NCBI GenBank assembly: GCA_032622095.1
Contig: CP136061.1
Span: 46,137,797-46,201,796 of the forward strand
Source: Siphonodentalium dalli
Taxonomy: Eukaryota; Mollusca; Scaphopoda; Gadilida; Siphonodentaliidae
Length of the DNA: 64,000 bases
Direction: 5' to 3'
Notes under the pieces: generated by a model
The model's input: only the letters and a program-made list of their open reading frames with translations
What the model was told of the DNA's origin: nothing
The model's database searches: none
Translations under genes and position numbers: made by a program
Shown: piece by piece, positions 58,372-64,000 of the stretch
Layout: the number at the start of each line of letters is the position of its first letter
Position numbering within the stretch: the first letter of the stretch is position 1

Positions 58372-59461
58372 CTTGCTGGTTTGTAAAATTTCAAAGGAAA
58401 CTTGGACTACAGTGCGGGCTGAAGATTATGTAGACTCATTGTCATGGCTAAATAACGGTAAGAGAGGCACCGCTTGTCTTAGCTATTTATGGAACCCAGT
58501 CCATTAGTAATTGAATCTGCCATGTGGTGATCAGCCGTAAAACCCTTCGAGAGGATACTCGCATAATGTCATCTTATCAAGTCCTTAGATTACATCACAC
58601 TAAGAATACCATCTCAAACAATAAAATAAGTATACTGTATAATATATGACATAATGAATACACCGTTAGGTAAATTGTTTGTATTTACGAAATAATGGAT
58701 CAAAACTAAGATGGAACTATTTTCTTGCACGGAAGATTACTTTGTTTATCAAGAGGAGTGGATGCCCTAGATTCCTTTCTCTTTTTGGCTGCGACTCCAG
58801 CAGAAAAGTAAACATCTTTATAGTCTTCAGAAAAGATCAGATATCATTCAACGTTTTTCTCACCACCATCCCAAAATATTGTTGCTTTGTTTTCAAACCA
58901 AAAAGTACTGGAGGGTTGGAGTTCATAAATAATATATATATATATTATATATATGTAAGGACATTGTGTGTAGACCAGGTTTCATGCTGGCCATAAAACA
59001 TTTTCGGCCAATTTTTTTTAGAAACTTTGGCTAAATTGAAGAATTTAAATATGGAATCACCAAGAAAACAGAAACTAAAACATAAAGAAACACTCACAAA
59101 ATATACTGGAAAATTGCGAGTTGGACAAAAATTATAAAGGAAATGTGACGGATGAGAACAGCAAAAACCAAAATTGGTCTGCTGATTATAACTTTGAACA
59201 TTTTTTAGCCAAAAAAGGGAATGTTATGTGTACCTCATGAGATTTTTCATTTAGAACCTTCCAAGAATTTTCTATGCAGATTTTTTTATATAAATATTCA
59301 CATACCATCACATTCCTTTGCCCGACATTCCAATCATAAATACACATGCTAGAATACGACCTTAAAATTGTAGTTGCCTGCCAATGGATAATATGGAATG
59401 GTTCACTAGTATCATCGAGTATAAACCAGATATCTGGACTAGCCTTGGGATGCCAGCAAGC
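58372..59461. other. Intergenic DNA, no gene recognised
   Basis: AT-rich; (AT)n at 58930-58960. No ORF with supporting features. Confidence 0.4.
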
Positions 59462-59764
59462 CAGGAAATAGTGTGTCTGACATTTGTAGAATAAGGTCCC
59501 CAGAGGGTGAATTTGGTGATGCTATCCGCACAGTTGGCTAGCAACACTAATTTCACCTTCTGGCGACCTCATTCTGCTTAGGCCTCAACTGCTACAATGT
59601 TAATTTGAGACTATAGATACACTCCCAGAAGATGAGGCCTAAGACAAATGAGGTCCCCAGAGGATGAATTTGGTGATGCTAGCCCACTGTGCGGGATAGA
59701 GTCACTAGATTCACCCTCTGGGCACCTCATTCTGGAAATATCAGAAAGACTATATCCAGACTTG
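59462..59764. mobile_element. MITE-D copy
   Basis: AATAGTGTGTCTGACATTTG start, both hairpins with a shortened spacer, CATTCTGGAAATATCAGAAAG end. Simple G-run at 59810-59820 and C-run at 60118-60127 follow. Confidence 0.75.
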
Positions 59765-60235
59765 GATGCCAGAATCAAGAAAAGGTAGGAGGGGCAGATC
59801 ATTGTTAAGTGGGGGGGGGGACACTTATTGACCTGCTCTTTAGACAGTAGAAGGTATCATGAATGTCTCCCAGTGGGGGTTTGAATAAGGGCCATACACT
59901 AACAAACTATAGCCTTAAGGATCATGTGCAAATGACTGTAGTTCTACCTAAGGTGGCACTAGATAGCTTTAGAAATTGCAAAGTAGGATATTAAGTAAAC
60001 AATTTGAAGAAGATATGTAATACCAAGCTAATAAAAGGCCAAGCCCAGAAAATGACATCAGAGATCATATTCTGCAATCCCTGAATCCATGAAACACAAC
60101 AATTGCCCTCCTTAGCCCCCCCCCCCCACACCCTCTAGCTGAAATCAGGAGGGGCTACTGTCCCTGAATTCTCGCCTGGCCTGGCATCCCCACCCTAGCC
60201 TATTCAACAGACACTTCTCCTCAGGAAGAATTTCC

Positions 60236-64000
<3,765 letters not shown>

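Overview
The window is eukaryotic, AT-rich, intron-heavy nuclear DNA. It is very probably from a lophotrochozoan and most likely a bivalve mollusc. The organism call rests on the divergence of two conserved genes and on the style of the repeats (elements opening 'TTTAGCTCACCTGAGAC' or 'TATTATGCCCCCGACTT', many TTAA-flanked MITEs). It is an inference, not proved.

Two host genes converge tail to tail. (1) A complete GDAP2 orthologue lies on the + strand at 8971-44397: twelve coding exons, phase-consistent throughout, 507 codons plus stop (macro domain followed by a CRAL-TRIO/Sec14-like domain). A splice acceptor 18 nt before the ATG implies at least one further non-coding 5' exon; an NRF1/ETS-like promoter candidate lies at 3.57-3.61 kb. 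(2) The last three coding exons of TRAPPC3 (Bet3), a TRAPP vesicle-tethering subunit, lie on the - strand at 63185-60236; its N-terminal exons are beyond the right edge. No other complete host gene is visible. Weaker candidates are an antisense Lys/Glu/Pro-rich 246-codon ORF (20741-21481), a Thr-rich exon-like fragment (9437-9627) and an isolated exon-like segment (51453-51568).

The rest is mobile-element debris. The left flank (0-8.9 kb) holds nested TTAA-flanked MITEs and fold-back repeats. GDAP2 introns contain: a 2.2-kb long-TIR element carrying a TTAA MITE and a Helitron (intron 2); a 90-bp minisatellite (intron 4); a 3-kb array of a 68-bp repeat inside a MITE (intron 5); hairpin MITEs (introns 5-7); and a dead L1/Tx1-like LINE (intron 9). 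The 44.4-60.2 kb intergenic region is wall-to-wall MITEs.

The most striking observation is that tandem duplication has hit splice junctions three times in these two genes. GDAP2 exon 4 with its 5' splice site has seeded about 15 degenerate 90-bp copies in its own intron. The GDAP2 exon 9 acceptor is triplicated as an exact 30-bp (in-frame) tandem. A TRAPPC3 acceptor plus the start of its exon is present four times at 51-59 bp spacing. Also notable are a MITE family with 1, 2 and about 45 internal 68-bp units, which shows how a satellite may arise, and a palindromic module shared by several unrelated TTAA-type MITE families.
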